Of a stretch of 64,000 nucleotides of DNA, positions 23,281-35,700 are shown in pieces. The number at the start of each line of letters is the position of its first letter. Position 1 is the stretch's first letter. The stretch is from the NCBI GenBank assembly GCA_963921425.1, contig OY992833.1:17153738-17217737 (forward strand). The letters are read 5' to 3'. The stretch is from Dryas octopetala. Its lineage: Eukaryota; Streptophyta; Magnoliopsida; Rosales; Rosaceae. The position numbers and the translations under genes were made by a program. A model generated the notes under the pieces. That model did not search any database and was not told the origin of the DNA. It saw only the letters and a program-made list of their open reading frames with translations.

Positions 23281-26200
23281 ATGGCCACCGCCCAACCCGT
23301 CGAGAACGGCTCCGCCAAGGCTCCGGAACCTGACCCGCAACCACCCACATCCGAAACCGTCACCGCAACCGCCACAACCGCCGCACCCGAGTCCGACCCA
23401 ACATCAACAACAACAGATAACAATCAGAATCAAAACCCCGAGCCCGACGCCGCCCCGAAATCGGAGCCGGGGGCTCCGGCAATCGCGACGACCGCTAGCA
23501 GCGATGCCAACTCAGCCGCCGATAAACGATGGCCGGGTTGGCCCGGGGACTGCGTGTTTCGGCTAATTGTGCCGGTGCTTAAGGTCGGTAGCATTATCGG
23601 ACGAAAAGGCGAGCTCATCAAGAAGATGTGCGAGGAGACCCGAGCTCGCATTCGGGTCCTTGACGGCGCCGTCGGCACTCCTGATCGCATCGTGAGTTGT
23701 GCCTCGTTTTCTCTTTTTATGGGGTTTGCTCTTTTCAAAATTGCTATATTGAACTGTTTTTTTCGGCTGGGAAAATGATAGAAAGATGAAACAAAAAGAA
23801 AAGAGAAGAAATTTGGTCGAATTCAGCTTCAACAGTCTTTTATAGTTGTTTTCAAGTATAGGGTTTGTGCGTTTTAACTTGCTTTCGTTATAAAGTGTGT
23901 TGTTCTCTGTTTAATTGTGAGAATGAAGAGAAGCATGAATTGAATAGAAGAGAAGCATGAATTGAATAAATAATCTTTGTTGAACTTTTATATCAAAGCA
24001 GGAAAAATTGTAGCATAATCATTGTTTAGGGTGTCTACTTAAGCTTTGTGGTTGCTAACAAAGTAACAAGTCTGAGAACAATAAAGAACGAAAATTTGTA
24101 ATTGAATTCTGGGAACTGAGTAGTATTTGTGTCATGAGGTAATAGAAACCCCTAAAGCAAAATTTTTCTAATGCTAGTGCTTGGTTCTTAGATGCTTATA
24201 AGATGCTTTGAAAGAATGATCTTTGGGGGGGAGGGGGTTTAGGTTTTGGTTTTTGGGTCTTGGAGGAACCAAAACAATCCGAAAGCTGAGAATGGGACAT
24301 AATCATTAATGGGTATTCTGCTATGCGAACATGGCCCATTGTTACGCTAATCCTTTGCGTCTGGCTTGTATTTTAGTTCAAACAGTCAATTTATTAGTAA
24401 TGGGCATAAGAGGAGTAACTGTCTCAAAGTTTTATACACATAGTTTGATTGACAATAATTTTTATAAAACTAAAACTTTGTTTTCTTAAGCACCATATGA
24501 TTGAAAATAATAAGATTTCAGACCTTCATAACAGATTTCCATGGTTGTCAATGTCATGAAGCCATTATAACTTGTTTCTCTTTCTGTGGAAAGTCCTACA
24601 CCTTAATCTCAAAGTGGTCTATCACTACTTTGATGGCTGTGTTCTTCTTTGCAGTTTCTTGCATGACAGAATTTTTGTTTTTTTCTCCATCTTAGTTAAT
24701 AATGTGCATTGAGGTTTGTTAATTTATGTTGTATTACATTCAGCTGTATTGTTCAAACTGTACTATTACTCCATCTGGAGTAGGTGTTATACCATAAATA
24801 TATTGCTAGACTGGATAATTAAGTTCAAAATCAAGTGACTGTTCTATATAAGTCTACAAATATTTTAGTTGTTTAGGGAAGACATCCAAAATGCCTCTTG
24901 GAGTTCTGATGTAGACTTATCAGTTTTACAGCCCTCTAGTTTCACTTTACAAGGGTATAGAGAACAAATGAGGAGATTGAAGTTCCCTTTGCTTTTAATG
25001 CTTTTAGTGTTCTGCTCCTTACATGCCAGTCTACTATCCCTATCCCTTCCACATGCATATCCCTTCAAATAGACATTTGATTTAAGTCTCCAGTGATACC
25101 ATTCTTTGCCACAATCTTTCTAATACAATTTTCTTTTAGGTGCTGATCTCTGGAAGGGAAGAGCCAGAGGCTTTTCTTTCCCCTGCAATGGAAGCTGTAA
25201 TAAGAATATTCAAACGTGTCTCTGGATTATCTGAGAGTGAGGGTGATACAAAAGTGTCTGGTGCTGCTGGAGTTGCATTCTGTTCAATCCGGTTGTTGGT
25301 AGCATCCACACAGGCAATTAATTTAATTGGAAAACAAGGTTCATTAATCAAATCTATACAGGAGAAAACAGGGGCTTCTGTGCGAGTATTGTCTGGAGGT
25401 ACGCTCTCAGTGTTGCATGAAACAAGTTTTGGACACCTAGGTTTGCTATTGGTAATCTAGATTTCAATATTCATGCTAGTGAAGATACTTATTGTGATTT
25501 TCTTAATACTGTGTGTAGTTTAACATATGTTCTTCTCCCTTTTTCTTTTCCAGCAATCTGAGTTATGCATTTTTTGGATCTGTTTTCCATTTTAGAGTCC
25601 TTTAACTTCGGTATGCGGATGTTTATGTAAATATGGAATTATTCTTTGATAAGATGTAAATATGGAATTCTAAATCACAGTATGTCTTCCTATCATATGT
25701 TATGTAGCTACTCCTTAAAATTTTGGTGTAGTAATATCCGTCATTCATTTTAGAAATGCTCTAATGATACTATTTATCTTCAATCGATGTATTCAGGTTT
25801 GTAATTGGATGCAACTAATGCCTCTAATCCTTTTTTTCCCTTTTCCTATTAAGGGCCCGTTTGGCACTGCTTCTTAGAAGCGCTTATAATCAGTAGCGCT
25901 TTTGTTGGAAGTGCTTCTGCTCATAAGCACATATAAATTTTTATAAAAAATTCAAGTGTTTCATGCAAAAGCACTTGGAAGTGCTTCTTGAGGAAGTGTT
26001 TCTCAAACAACCACTTAAAAGCGCTTTTATAATCCATAAGCACTTTTATTTATTTATGTCAAACGCAACCAAAAGCGCTTTTACTAATTTGAAAGCACTT
26101 TTGCCAATTTTAAAAGCAGTGCCAAACAGGCCCTAACTCTCATTCTCAAGTCGCCTTGCCTCTTTCCATGCTAAAAGCCATGTGATAACTAATTTCTGTA

Positions 26201-27807
26201 ATGGCAGATGAGGTTCCATTCTACGCTGCTGCAGATGAGAGGATTGTTGAATTGCAAGGAGAAGCCTTGAAGGTTCTCAAAGCTTTAGAAGCAGTAGTGG
26301 CTCACCTGAGGAAATTTTTGGTTGATCATAGTGTTCTTCCACTTTTTGAGAAGACTGTAAGCTTAATGCCCATTAACATCTGGTGTATTTTCATTTCTTT
26401 GCATTGCTGTGTATTGATTATTGGAACATGCATCTTTAGTACAATGCAACAATCTCACAAGACCGCCAACCAGAGACCTGGGCTGACAAGTCATTGCTGC
26501 ATTCTTCTTCTCAAACTGGAGTTAGCAGTAATTATCCTCTCTCAGCAAAGAGGGAATCTTTGTATCTCGATCGTGAAACTCAATTGGAATCACAACTGCC
26601 TTCCTCTGGAATTTCAATCTATGGACAAGATCCTACTTCACTTTATGGCCAAGATCCTACCCTTTCTTCTATTCGTTCTTCAGGCCTTGGTCGTACTGGT
26701 GCTCCTATTGTTACTCAGGTTGGTCGTTCTAACTATGAGTTTTTAGCTTAAACTTCCTACTTTATGGTAGCGCTCATTTGCTCATTTGCATCTTCACATG
26801 TATGCTCATATACACACAAAGATGGTCTAACTTGTAATTAAGTTAAATGGGACCAAGTGTGTTATTGTAGTTTTTGCTTCCCTAAAATGCTTGAGGATCT
26901 TTCACTGTATGTCCTAAACGTGATATACTTTGTAACATTAGGAATATATATATCTTTGTTAAAAATCTGAATCTAACTAAAGTCATATGTTTTACAGACT
27001 AACTTGTTTATTTGATTACAATGTCTTGATGAGTGACCTATTGTGAAAATTTGTTGTCAATTGGGAACAGAACAATATCCTAAAATAAGCAAGATTGCAT
27101 CAGGCTTGTGTTACATCTGTCAATCTCTCCATGTATACTCTGATTGTTCATAAAAAATAAAAATAAAAATTGAGTCTAGATAGGACTATGAAAAAAGAGG
27201 AACCTTCGTTCTTGAGATTTGATAGCATTCTGCTTCACATTCTTGTACTTCATTCCTATTACAAGTCTGGATAACAATATTTTCTCTGTTGCATTCTATA
27301 TCCAGATTGCACAAACAATGCAAATTCCTCTGTCTTATGCTGAGGACATTATTGGGGTTGAAGGGTCGAATATTGCATACATTCGTCGTAGTAGTGGAGC
27401 CATCCTAACTGTGCAAGAGAGCAGAGGACTACCTGATGAAATTACTGTGGAAATAAAAGGCACCTCATCACAGGTTCAGATGGCTCAACAACTGATTCAG
27501 GTATGCTTTTTGAAATTTGAACTGGTATTTGTGAATTCTTTAGGGGGAAATGTGAAACCCTGCTTGGAAGTTTTAAGCATGGTCGGTATCTTTTCTTATG
27601 TATTTTCAGGAAGTTATGAGCAGTCGCAAGGAACCAGTTACAAGTAGCTATGGCAGGATAGATAGTGGATTGAGGTCATCCTACGGTCAATTAGGTGCTT
27701 CATCTTACGCTGCTCAGTTAGGTGCTTCATCTTCACTATCCTCACAACCCTATGGTGGGTATGGATCTTCTGGTCTAGGAGGAGGCTACAGCACTTTTAG
27801 GCTTTGA
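23281..27807 (+). CDS. PEP: Triple KH-domain RNA-binding protein, PEPPER-like
   Basis: There are six coding exons: 23281-23691, 25140-25398, 26208-26356, 26440-26718, 27306-27500 and 27610-27807, with consistent phases, giving 496 aa. Residues 1-85 are Pro/Ala/Thr-rich and disordered. KH1 is at about 90-165 (GRKG at 107-110), KH2 at about 185-255 (GKQG at 201-204) and KH3 at about 367-434 (GVEG at 383-386). Diagnostic stretches are [36 protein letters not shown] and [15 protein letters not shown]. The tail is Ser/Gly/Tyr-rich (QLGASS repeats). Family knowledge: Arabidopsis PEPPER acts with HUA1/HEN4 in RNA processing that affects FLC and gynoecium development. The next gene (MDL) starts 1.45 kb downstream on the same strand. 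Intron 2 carries a MITE. The exact orthologue (PEP or a close paralogue) cannot be fixed from one sequence. Confidence 0.93.
25853..26133. mobile_element. Tourist/PIF-Harbinger-like MITE in PEPPER-like intron 2
   Basis: The ends GGGCCCGTTTGGCACTGCTT and AAAGCAGTGCCAAACAGGCCC are inverted, with TAA at 25850-25852 and 26134-26136 as a 3-bp target duplication. The inside repeats AAAGCACTT/AAGCGCTTTT motifs. It ends 74 bp before exon 3. Confidence 0.85.
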
Positions 27808-29259
27808 ATTAATTGGTAAACAAAGACTAATGGTGGCTTCTCTGCTTGGACTAAGCTATTTCCAATTAATTCTGATCAGAGAAAAATTGACGTTCCAGTG
27901 TAGTATTTTGTAAAATTGCCAGAGGGGTTCCCATTATGTTATCTGATATCATCAGATCGGATCTGTTGGTAGCTTTTGAGGTAGCCAAGCTTGAGAGGGA
28001 TATAGAAAGGTTGTAATGAAATAGTGATTTTCATTATGCTTCCTGAATTTGTGCACTATTTGGATGTATTTTTTTTTTTTTCCTTTTTTTGATAAGCGCA
28101 TTAGTTTGCAAGTTAAATGAGCATGTTGCAATTTTTTTTTTCTTGAATATTTTGTCGAGTGACATTACCATCTCAAAAACTACTCATTTCCCGGCTGATT
28201 TTTCCTGCATTTAAAAAAAAACATTGTGACTGATGAGTGATGAGGCAGCTTCCTTTGCTCCTTTTGGTTTGGGCTTAATGTATCTTGGTTGGGGTTGCTA
28301 GTCTCTGTGTCATTTCGTTGCAATTTTTTTTTTTTTCTGTTCTTGGGGCATTGTTCCCATTTCGCAAAAAGAATATTGCAATTAGAGATGTTATTTAAGT
28401 TTGATTTTCAGAACTACTTTTAATTTTCTATTCAAAAAATAACTTTTAGTTTTTAAAAATGATAATAACATGTTTAATTTTATTGCTCCATCTGTCCATC
28501 AACATAAGAAAATGAAAAACATATATCAAAAAAGAAAAAATCAGAGGGAGATATGGTCCAATACAATAGAGGCATGTGTTGCTTTTGAAAATTTTCTAAA
28601 TATGTAACCAAAGACTGTAGCAACCTTCTCAAACATGTAATCAAATGCTCTAGCAACCCCACTCCCTCCCATCCTCACTATTGGGAGGTCCAACACTGAC
28701 GTCTCCCATTGTCAACGCCGGCGAGCCTAACTTCCAGAAACCCTCCCTAAAAATAGGCCGGTGAGTATTCCTATTAGTCTTTGGACTTGCTTGGAAAAAT
28801 TGTTTAACAATGCAATCATTGAATATGACTCCTCACTGACACCTATTTTGAGCTGTTAAATACAGTCGTTGGATGTAGTGGCCAAAAAAAAAATACAGTC
28901 GTTGGATGTGAATCCAATGAGTGTAGCGAATTTATAAAAATGATAGAGGAATTTCATTTTATTTTGAGAAAAATTATGAAATTTGTTACCGTGCGGACGT
29001 TCCTACTTCCTAACATATAGACGCATTTCTCAAAAATTATATTATTTCTAGCTTTCTCGCTGTATGGTGCATACATGGATAGCGCTCGAGACAGCCAGAG
29101 GTGACTGCAAGGAGTTAAACTATGACAAGACGACATTCCTCGTCCTAAAAGGCGTTATCTACAAGCTGCTCTTTTGAAACCACCCATTAATCTCCCACTT
29201 CTAAGCAAAACTCTCTTCTTCATTTGCTCTCAAACTCCAAACAAAGAAAACAAAAAGAA
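27808..29259. other. PEPPER-like 3' flank and MDL upstream region
   Basis: The 3' UTR of the PEPPER-like gene probably occupies the first few hundred bases. No gene is seen beyond it. A tail-only insertion lies at 28877-28890 (listed separately). Confidence 0.5.
28858..28909 (+). repeat. 19-bp direct repeat flanking a 14-bp 'tail-only' insertion
   Basis: AAATACAGTCGTTGGATGT occurs at 28858-28876 and 28891-28909. The intervening 14 bases are AGTGGCC plus A7. This looks like a target duplication around an extremely truncated poly-A insertion. Confidence 0.75.
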
Positions 29260-30608
29260 ATGCCGACGTTGAATCTGTTCACAAATGTGCCAGTGGATGC
29301 AGTGGTGGCCTCTGACATTCTCAAGGACGCCACCAAAGCCGTCTCCAAAATCATCGGCAAACCCGAGTCTGTTAAGTCTCTCCCTTTTCCCTCTTCTTGG
29401 TTTGAACGTATAGTGTTCGATGAAAGTACTAAACCAACAGAAACATTCTCTGCATGCAAACTTTTAACCGAATTTTTTGACTTCCAATCTGAATGTTACT
29501 ATGAATGTGCTCATTCATGCACTCCAATATGCTGTTGGTGGCTTCTTTCATTAACATTGTGTATTCATGTTTTTGTGTTCTATATATGTTCTTTCAGTAC
29601 GTGATGATTTTGCTGAATGGGAGTGTGCCTATTGCGTTCGCCGGCACCGAAGAGCCAGCTGCCTACGGAGAATTGATCTCCATTGGGGGCATTGGACCGA
29701 GTGTTAACGGAAAACTGAGTTCAACTATTGCAGAGATTCTCGAAACTAAGCTCTCCATAGATAGCTCCCGCTTCTACATCAAATTTTACGACGTTGAGGT
29801 GAGCCCAATTAACTTGTTTTGTTTTAGATTGCCTAAATTTTGCAGCTACAGTCTACTAGTCTAGAGATGTGGAATACTGCTCTTCATATTTGAACTTACA
29901 GATAGTACTGCTTTCTGGCGCTTCAGTGGTAAAAGAATTACTCCGTACTCACGACAAGAGTTTTATTCTTGTCCTGCTCTTTAGTGAATAAAAAGAAAAG
30001 TTCAAACTGTTGAAAGTTATATCATGTCGAGAATGTAAAGCCTTCCGTTACAAAATATAATGCTCTCCACTCATTGCCATTGGTTTTGGGTCTCTCCACA
30101 TGGTACTAGAGCAGACAATTCACTTGTTAGGCCCAATGGTCACATGCTCTCAAGTCACCTAGTATAAGTTGTTTGGTCACGTGCTCCCAAGTCACCTGGT
30201 ATAAGTGGTATTTGAGTCGAGTCACGCCACAATAAAAATGAGTTATTCTATATAGGTCTGTCAATGGACTGGATTTTGATTTTGATTCCAATTTTATTAA
30301 CTAGATATGGATGGTGATTTCAATCTGATTCTGAATATATATTGGGTAGATTAGGATATAGATTGATTCTGTTTACAAACCTAATTGTATATATGGTTTG
30401 GACATTTTTCACCTTCCACAGCCCTGATGGTAGACTGGAATATGGATTGTAATCGAACAAAAATCAATCTCAATATTGTTAACACTTAAATTATCCAATG
30501 CTTAAATGCTTGTAGTAATATATTCATAATTGATTACTGACTAGTTTATATGATCATCCCTTTCTGCTGCAGCGGTCGTTCTTTGGGTTTAATGGCTCAA
30601 CATTTTGA
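29260..30608 (+). CDS. MDL1: MIF/D-dopachrome tautomerase-like protein (MDL)
   Basis: There are three coding exons: 29260-29370, 29598-29798 and 30573-30608, all phase 0, giving 115 aa, the usual length of this family. The protein begins MPTLNLFTNVPVDAVVAS. The proline after Met is the catalytic N-terminal residue of MIF-type tautomerases. KPES|YVMILLNGSVPIAF spans intron 1, FYDVE|RSFFGFNGSTF spans intron 2, and that last sequence is also the C-terminus. Family knowledge: plant MDLs are small trimeric cytosolic or nuclear proteins linked to stress and immune signalling; some members end in a peroxisomal SKL signal, which this one lacks. The first donor (GTTAAG) is weak at +3 but restores the family sequence exactly. 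It lies about 2 kb upstream of LIG4 on the same strand. Confidence 0.95.
29911..30000 (+). mobile_element. Possible tRNA-derived SINE in MDL intron 2
   Basis: An A-box-like TGGCGCTTCAGTGG (29916-29929) is followed by a B-box-like GAGTTTTATTC and an A-rich end AATAAAAAGAAAAG. Length and order suit a short SINE. The boxes are diverged and no target duplication was established. Confidence 0.4.
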
Positions 30609-31870
30609 TCACCGCTATTCTTGGGTAATATGTTCATCAAGTGTTGAAGGCCGAAGCTGGCTGGCTAATGACTTATTCTTGCCTTCAGTTGTAATTTTTC
30701 TTTATATGAAAGAAAAGTCATTGTGTTTGATTATATCTTTTGATGAAAATATTTAACTGTTGTTCAAATAAAAAATAGTTATCCTTAGAATTGATTACTT
30801 AATAGTTGTTATGATGTCACTGGGAAAATAGTACTGTTGAAGCTACAAATTGATTGACAATCACACAGCTCCAATGGCGGAACTGAGGGTTTGATGATGT
30901 GCTCAGAGTGGTCAAGCAGGTGGGTGCTGCTAAAACCGTGTAAAAAGGGAGTACAGGTTGTCAGAGTAACACCGGCCGGTGTGTTGTTGATGAAGACTCT
31001 CCGATGACTAAATCAGTAGAGAGATCTCTAGTACAAACATTGGTTGAATATATAATGCTATATCAATGGAGCTTGTGCTTGTTTCTAATTTTCATTTTTC
31101 CTTGTGATTCACCAAAGAAAGCAAAGTATTGCTACTATAGGAGGCTGATGGTAAATTAATAAATTTTCTGTTCATGAGCAGATAATCAAATAGTAACACA
31201 AGTTGTAGATTCATTACACATTGGTCACTAGCCAAGCCTTACCAAAGAGGTGATCGTATGGTGCCTCCAGTGAGAAGTGCCATGATCTGATCATGGCCAC
31301 CATGGTCTTTCAGCCACAATGGTCAGCTTTTCTGAAAAAAATTAATGTTCTTATGTTATAAATTTCTGTTAATTTTGGTTTTACAGTTTTCCTTGAGATT
31401 TGCGGCAAATCACTACTCTTCTAAGTAAAAAAGCATCACAACCTCAAAGATAAAACACGAGCACGAAACATGCCAAGTATGACATAAGTTCGAGTACGAA
31501 ATGAGCTTGGATTAGGCGCAACCTTTTATCATTGTTTGTTTTCCTTTTTAAATAACTTTTCAACCAAAAAAAGTATAAATTTTTAAGCATAAAATGTTTG
31601 TGTTTTATTATAAAAAGAAAAAATTACACAAAATAACTTTTTACCTTGAAATAGAAAGAAAGGTCATATGCTCGGTCCGTTTCACAAACAACACAAGCAA
31701 AAATAGGTTGTGAGTCGCAAATCGTGTCAACTTAGGCATCACATATACCAACGCGAGCATGACATGATTATTAAATAAGTCAGTATAAATGCGATACGAA
31801 GCACAAATGAGGTCTAACTTAAATGAGTTGGACGAGTACGACACAGCTCGGTTAACACCTCTAATAAGAG
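30609..31870. other. MDL 3' flank, no gene recognised
   Basis: It likely includes the MDL 3' UTR in the first 200 bases. The remainder has no supported coding sequence. Confidence 0.45.
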
Positions 31871-31875
31871 TTAAT

Positions 31876-32199
31876 TATAACAACAATCCGCAAACTTTAC
31901 CCCGTGTCTCACTTGTTTACTTTTAAATTCTTGAGTTCACAAACTTTTCTACGTCACTCACTTCAATCTACTTTGTTAAATTTTTCCAAATTTTCGTTAA
32001 ATATTTGCACGTAACAAGCGCATGACTAACTTTTGAGAGAAAAAAACATTAAATTTTGAGGTCTATGTGCTTGTCACATGCAAATATATGACAAATGAAG
32101 AAAAATTGGCGGAGTGGACTGAAATGAGAAACTTGAAAAAGTTTGTGGACTTAAGGAATCTAAAAGTAAAGTTGGCGGACAGTTGGTATAGTTTTCGAT
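31876..32199. mobile_element. Inverted-repeat MITE upstream of LIG4
   Basis: The left arm CAACAATCCGCAAACTTTAC..TTGAGTTCACAAACTTTT is inverted at the right arm AAAAAGTTTGTGGACTTAA..GTAAAGTTGGCGGACAGTTG. No coding sequence. The target duplication is unclear and the borders are approximate to about 10 bp. Confidence 0.6.
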
Positions 32200-32384
32200 A
32201 AGTAACCACCGAATGGAAATGAAAAAGACATTTGGCAATATTTTGCTGAATATTTATTATATTTGGCCATAAGCTGCCAAATTCCTTAGTATATTTCGGT
32301 GGTTTGCTGCCGAATGAATTTGGGTAATTATATAATTTTTTGCAAGAAAGGGTATGATAAAAAAAATTTATCCAAAATATATTA

Positions 32385-32430
32385 AGGTGGTCAACTCAAC
32401 AATGAAGATAGTTGGAATAGCCTCCGCCCT
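32385..32430. mobile_element. Orphan terminus related to the Mutator-like element at 3601-4344
   Basis: GGTGGTCAACTCAA..GGAATAGCCTCCGCCC is the inverse of the 3601 element's left end (GGGGGAGGCTATTC..TTGAGTTGACCACC) with a few mismatches. I could not find a matching opposite end upstream, so it may be a decayed copy. Confidence 0.5.
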
Positions 32431-32630
32431 AATGATAATGAGTTAAATTTTTTATTTGAGGAAAGGGGAGGGAATGCCAAATTTGGGTTCAAATAGAACT
32501 TTTTCTTATTTAAAATAAAAATAGAGAAATAAGGGAACTAAAAATTATTTAGGCGTACGAAGCACGATGAAAACTGGAAATCCAATTTTGGTCTTTTCCT
32601 ACGTGCACACCTCTAACTGATTTGTACTTC

Positions 32631-32713
32631 GACTAAGTTCAGTGTGCTGTGCAGCCTCTTCTAGCTTGAAAATGGCTGCGGAGACTAAGTTCAGTGTGCT
32701 GTGCAGCCTCTTC
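32631..32713 (+). repeat. 31-bp direct duplication straddling the LIG4 start codon
   Basis: An identical 31-base segment occupies 32631-32661 (5' leader) and 32683-32713 (codons 4-14 of LIG4), offset by 52 bp. The start ATG (32672) lies between the copies. The offset is not a multiple of three, so the leader copy is out of frame. Confidence 0.9.
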
Positions 32714-35700
32714 AACTGGATGCAAAGAAGCAAAACTTCAACCCAAAAGCGCTCCAAATTCCGCAAATTTCTCGACGCCTTCTGCAAACCGACTGAATAC
32801 TTCAACGCAATTCGTCTAATTCTTCCCAGCCTCGACCGCGAGCGCGGCACCTATGGCCTCAAAGAGTCTGTGCTCGCCACGTGTCTCATCGACGCACTCG
32901 GCATGGCCAGGGACTCCGAGGATGCTCTTCGCCTCATCAATTGGCGCAAAGGTGGCGCCAAAACTGGTGCCAATGCTGGTAACTTCGCTCTCGTCTCAGC
33001 CGAGGTACAGTTTTGGTTTTTTTCTTTCTTTTTCTTTTCTCCTTTTTGGTTTGGTATTGCCATTTTTGTGGTTTGTTTTGGTTTAGTGGCATTTGGTGTT
33101 TTGGCATCTGGGTCAGTGAAATTTTGTGTTTTTATGTTTGGGTTTTGGCAGGGTATGCTTTTTTAAGGTTTTGAATTTTGTGGGTTTATAATGGCTTGTT
33201 GCAAATAAGAGTTCAGTTGCATGAAACTGAAGAAATGAAGCCAATCAGATTATTTTGGGACCGATGATCACTTTTTCAGTGGTGATTAAAGAAACACGAT
33301 ACTCGGACCCCAAGGAACTCATATGAAATGACTTACAAAATTAATTCTTGGTTCATAGTTTTATAATTTTATTGTGTGGTTCCTTCGGTTTTATGCTTTT
33401 AATTGGTTTTTAATTGTTTTACATTTGTGATTTGTGTATCAGGTGCTGCAACGTAGACAAGGATTGAGTTCAGGTGGACTAACAATCAAGGAGTTAAATG
33501 ACTTGCTTGATCGTTTAGCGTCAAGTGAAAACAGGTATATTACTTTACTGTTGTTTTAACTTGAGTATAAATGTTCAACTTAAATGACACAACTATGTCA
33601 ACAGGGCAGAGAAAACTTCAGTTCTTTCTACTTTGATAAACAAGACAAATGCACAGGAAATGAAGTGGATTGTCATGATCATTCTCAAAGGTGTTGTCTA
33701 CTAATGTTCATGACACGAATTTTTTCATATCCAATATTTTAAGCTTCAATAGTTAACGTTTTTATATTTTCTTGTAGATCTGAAGCTGGGAATTAGTGAA
33801 AAGAGCATCTTTCACGAATTTCATCCAGATGCTGAAGACTTGTTTAATGTCACTTGTGACTTGAAATTGGTTTGTGAAAAGCTGAGGGATAGAAGTCAGC
33901 GTCACAAACGCCAGGTCTGTTACAAATTCTGAAACAATTTTGTATATCTCCTTTAGACATTTTATGGCGTAACAAATTATTATGTTATTTTCCATAGTAT
34001 TTACTACTCACTAATTCACGCTACTTTGGGAGAGATTATCTCAAGCTATTGTTGCATGCCAAAGATTTAAAAACCTCTGGTGATTGCTTGTGAAGAACAT
34101 ATCTTAAGAAGCTCTCTTTTATAAGAGCTCTCCCTGATGTTATACATCTCAAAATTGCAGTACCTACTGCAGAAGATTTGATTTTAATATTGTATTCTGG
34201 TGTATTGTTTGTGTTTTTTTAAAAATGTGTACATTATATGCATGCAAACTATATAGCTTCTGAAATAATGACAGTTCTGCGCATCAATTGCAGGACATTG
34301 AAGTTGGAAAAGCTGTGCGCCCTCAACTAGCTATGAGAGTTGGTGATGCAACTGGTGCATGGAAAAAGGTTTTATATAACAGATACACAAATTATGCACA
34401 CATACAAGTATCTGTAAATTCTATTGTAATGGTGTTGCTATTTCATATGTCTTGCTCCTATAGTATCTTTCTTATGTCTTTTCCCTGCCTTCTCAGCTTC
34501 ATGGTAAGGAAGTGGTTGTTGAGTGTAAATTTGATGGTGATCGCATCCAAATTCACAAGAATGGAACCGAAGTACATTACTTCTCAAGGTAGAGGCATAT
34601 TTATCAGTAATCACAAGTCTTCCTCACAACTTTACCAATGTTTTCAATCTTTATATTGGGGATGCTATTATTCTCATGGACATTCTTTAATTGTGATTAC
34701 AAATCTTACTATATTAAACTGTAAACTTAGTTCACAGTATGTCAGGATTACTCAAGAAGAAATATTTTTTCCCCATTGAAATTATGAACAGCATGGGCCT
34801 TTTTTATCTCAGTGGTTCCTTAAGAAAAAGTGTTTTGAAACTGACAAATTACCTTATGCAGGAATTTTCTTGATCACTCTGAATATGGGCATGGAATATC
34901 AGACATTATCATACAAAATGTTCTGGCTGATAGGTAAATATTTATGCCAAATTGTCATTTTTTGCTGCTATTTTTTTTTTTTTTCCATATCCCTTTTAGA
35001 ATCTACACTAGATATGACTTGTTTTGATTTGCTGGCTCACTTTGTTCTTTTCTTGCTTTGTTGGGAATGTAAAGTATCTTGATAAGTACTCCGTAATATG
35101 GATAGTCCTTCTTTCAGTTGTTTGCATACTTTTTTTGAATGAATTGACAAAAGGATTAGAAGAAAAGAGTTGTGGGATAAATGAGCTGGAGTTACTAGTT
35201 AAGAGATACCTTTGTTCTGCAAAAAACACATGCACGCCCCCTGCGCACACACACACATATGACAGTGGAAAATGTACAACCCTTTGTAATCTAAGCAACT
35301 CTCAATGCGCAAAAATGGAAAAAGAAGAAAAAGAAAGGGATAATTTTAGCAAAAGTACTCCAACTATACCCCTAGTTGCAGTTGAGGATGCCACATTCAG
35401 TTTGTTCCAATGAAGGATCCCAAACTTTCTGTTTGGCTCAATTACCGATAAAAAATACAAATTTTGAGGGGCAAAAACGTCTCTTTGCCTAAAAAACAAT
35501 TATAAAAAAAATGAAACTAAAAAAAAAAATCCACAAAACCCTCCCACACCCAGCCTCCACAACTTGGGCAGCGGCAGAGGCTTCCCCTCATCCAGGCGGA
35601 AGGAGGCGTCGTCGTCGGCAGAGGTGGGGAAAAGGAGTCGTCGTTCGAGAAGTCGAAGACAGAGTTAGACGAGTTCTTAGGGCGGGTCGAGTTGTTGAAG

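Noticed and set aside
32642-32671. Upstream in-frame extension of LIG4
   Set aside because: It would need a GTG start. The ATG at 32672 gives the N-terminus expected for the family, and the extension is part of the duplicated leader.
34288-34779. Single 163-codon frame overlapping LIG4 exons 5 and 6
   Set aside because: It reads through introns; the real exons are in other phases, as shown by conserved ligase motifs.
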